Positions 12,000 to 12,576 of a DNA stretch of 12,576 nt are shown piece after piece. Both the position numbers and the translations under genes were made by a program. The stretch is from Spirochaetales bacterium (GTDB lineage Bacteria; Spirochaetota; Spirochaetia; DSM-27196; SLAA01): NCBI GenBank assembly GCA_007126415.1, contig SLBH01000109.1, positions 1 through 12,576 on the forward strand, written 5' to 3'. Each line of letters begins with the position of its first letter. The stretch's first letter is position 1. The notes under the pieces are model-generated. The model did not search any database. It was not told the DNA's origin and saw nothing but the letters and a program-made list of their open reading frames with translations.

Positions 12000-12576
12000 G
12001 CGAGGATGTGGCACCGCGATCGGTGAGCGCGGTTCTCGATGAGCTGCGCTCCGGGCAGAGCTCCTTCGAGCAGTATCTCGACGGGGTGCTCGCGCGGGTG
12101 GAATCGTGCGAATCACGGCTGCAGGCGCTCCTGCCGGAGCCCGCCGACGCCCGTCGGGCGCGGATCAAGGCCGAGTATGCCGCGCTCGAGCGACGCGGCG
12201 AAGAAACCGAGGGGGCTTCCGGATCGGCCGGGAATCGGGCCCTGCCGCTCTATGGAGCGCTTGTCGGGGTGAAGGATATCTTTCGCGTCGACGGGCTGCC
12301 GACGCGCGCGGGATCAAAGCTCCCGCCGGAGGTGTTTGCCGGACCCCAGGCCGAGAGCGTAAACAGACTGCGCAACGCCGGCGCGCTCGTGCTTGCAAAG
12401 ACGGTGAGCACCGAGTTCGCGTACTTCAGCCCCGGTCCAACCCGAAATCCCTGGAACCCGCGGCATACTCCCGGCGGCTCGAGCAGCGGTTCGGCGGCGG
12501 CGGTCGCGGCGGGCTATGTACCGTTAGCGATCGGCACACAGACAATCGGCTCGATCACGCGCCCGGCCTCGTTTTG
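11996..12576 (+). CDS. Amidase signature family enzyme, N-terminal part (cut by window end)
   Basis: This is an amidase-signature hydrolase (GatA/fatty-acid-amide-hydrolase superfamily) that cleaves an amide to acid and ammonia. Only the first 193 residues are in the window. The whole Ser-cisSer-Lys triad is already visible: Lys93 in LVGVKDI, cis-Ser162 in PGGSSSGSAAAVAAG, and nucleophile Ser186 in GTQTIGSITRPAS. The 24-residue gap from Ser162 to Ser186 is the same as in mammalian FAAH (217 to 241). The usual GTDTGGSIR block here reads GTQTIGSIT, a mild departure in the nucleophile loop that may reflect a particular substrate. A GatA subunit is less likely because no gatC or gatB lies nearby and the gene sits in a catabolic operon. 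The ATG at 11996 overlaps the CoA-transferase stop (ATGA). An alternative GTG lies 4 codons later. The substrate is unknown; an amide acid such as oxamate is one inferred possibility. Confidence 0.9.
   Translation, partial: MSEDVAPRSVSAVLDELRSGQSSFEQYLDGVLARVESCESRLQALLPEPADARRARIKAEYAALERRGEETEGASGSAGNRALPLYGALVGVKDIFRVDGLPTRAGSKLPPEVFAGPQAESVNRLRNAGALVLAKTVSTEFAYFSPGPTRNPWNPRHTPGGSSSGSAAAVAAGYVPLAIGTQTIGSITRPASF

Noticed and set aside
11996..12576. GatA subunit of tRNA-dependent amidotransferase
   Set aside because: There is no gatB or gatC nearby, the gene is coupled to a catabolic CoA-transferase gene, and the nucleophile loop departs from the common GTDTGGS form.

Overview
The window is a GC-rich (roughly 60-65% by eye), gene-dense bacterial segment. 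It holds one dedicated catabolic gene cluster, cut by the window at both ends. Nothing in it fixes the phylum. The gene families (fused TRAP permease, three-subunit molybdenum hydroxylase, FdrA/AllG/AllH, carbamate kinase) are typical of bacteria that ferment or scavenge purine-derived or other nitrogen heterocycles. The genes read as intact and their codon use looks uniform. I saw no tRNA, rRNA, CRISPR array, transposase or phage gene.

Layout. Positions 1-410 are the C-terminal end of a TRAP-type permease on the + strand. Positions 411-627 are a regulatory gap with a sigma70-like promoter whose spacer is a near-perfect palindrome. Positions 628-4460 (+) encode a molybdenum hydroxylase of the xanthine dehydrogenase family in the order molybdopterin subunit, FAD subunit, [2Fe-2S] subunit. 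Positions 4468-5442 (-) encode a carbamate kinase that meets the hydroxylase genes tail to tail. Positions 5443-5664 are a divergent regulatory region with a candidate promoter on each strand, a palindrome and a 12-bp tandem repeat. Positions 5665-12576 (+) are a run of six genes: allH (DUF2877), fdrA/allF, allG (DUF1116), a cyclase-family metal hydrolase, a class III CoA-transferase, and an amidase-signature enzyme cut off by the window end. From fdrA onward most junctions are start/stop overlaps (TGATG or ATGA), so this part is probably one operon with translational coupling.

How the genes may work together (inference). FdrA, AllG and AllH are the three parts of the E. coli oxamate carbamoyltransferase. 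That enzyme phosphorolyses an N-carbamoyl amide such as oxalurate to carbamoyl phosphate plus an amide acid (oxamate), and carbamate kinase then makes ATP from carbamoyl phosphate. The extra genes suggest a longer route. TRAP uptake would be followed by hydroxylation of a heterocycle by the molybdenum enzyme and ring opening of the resulting cyclic amide by the cyclase-family hydrolase. The AllFGH complex would remove the carbamoyl group, the amidase would remove the remaining amide nitrogen, and the CoA-transferase would activate the resulting acid (for example oxalate). The substrate is not identifiable from sequence. This composite pathway is the most interesting hypothesis in the window.

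Smaller items of interest are a shifted domain boundary between FdrA and AllG relative to E. coli, a 14-bp tandem duplication that supplies the stop codons of two convergent genes, an 18-bp tandem duplication inside allH, and a molybdenum-hydroxylase active site that differs from classical xanthine dehydrogenase.
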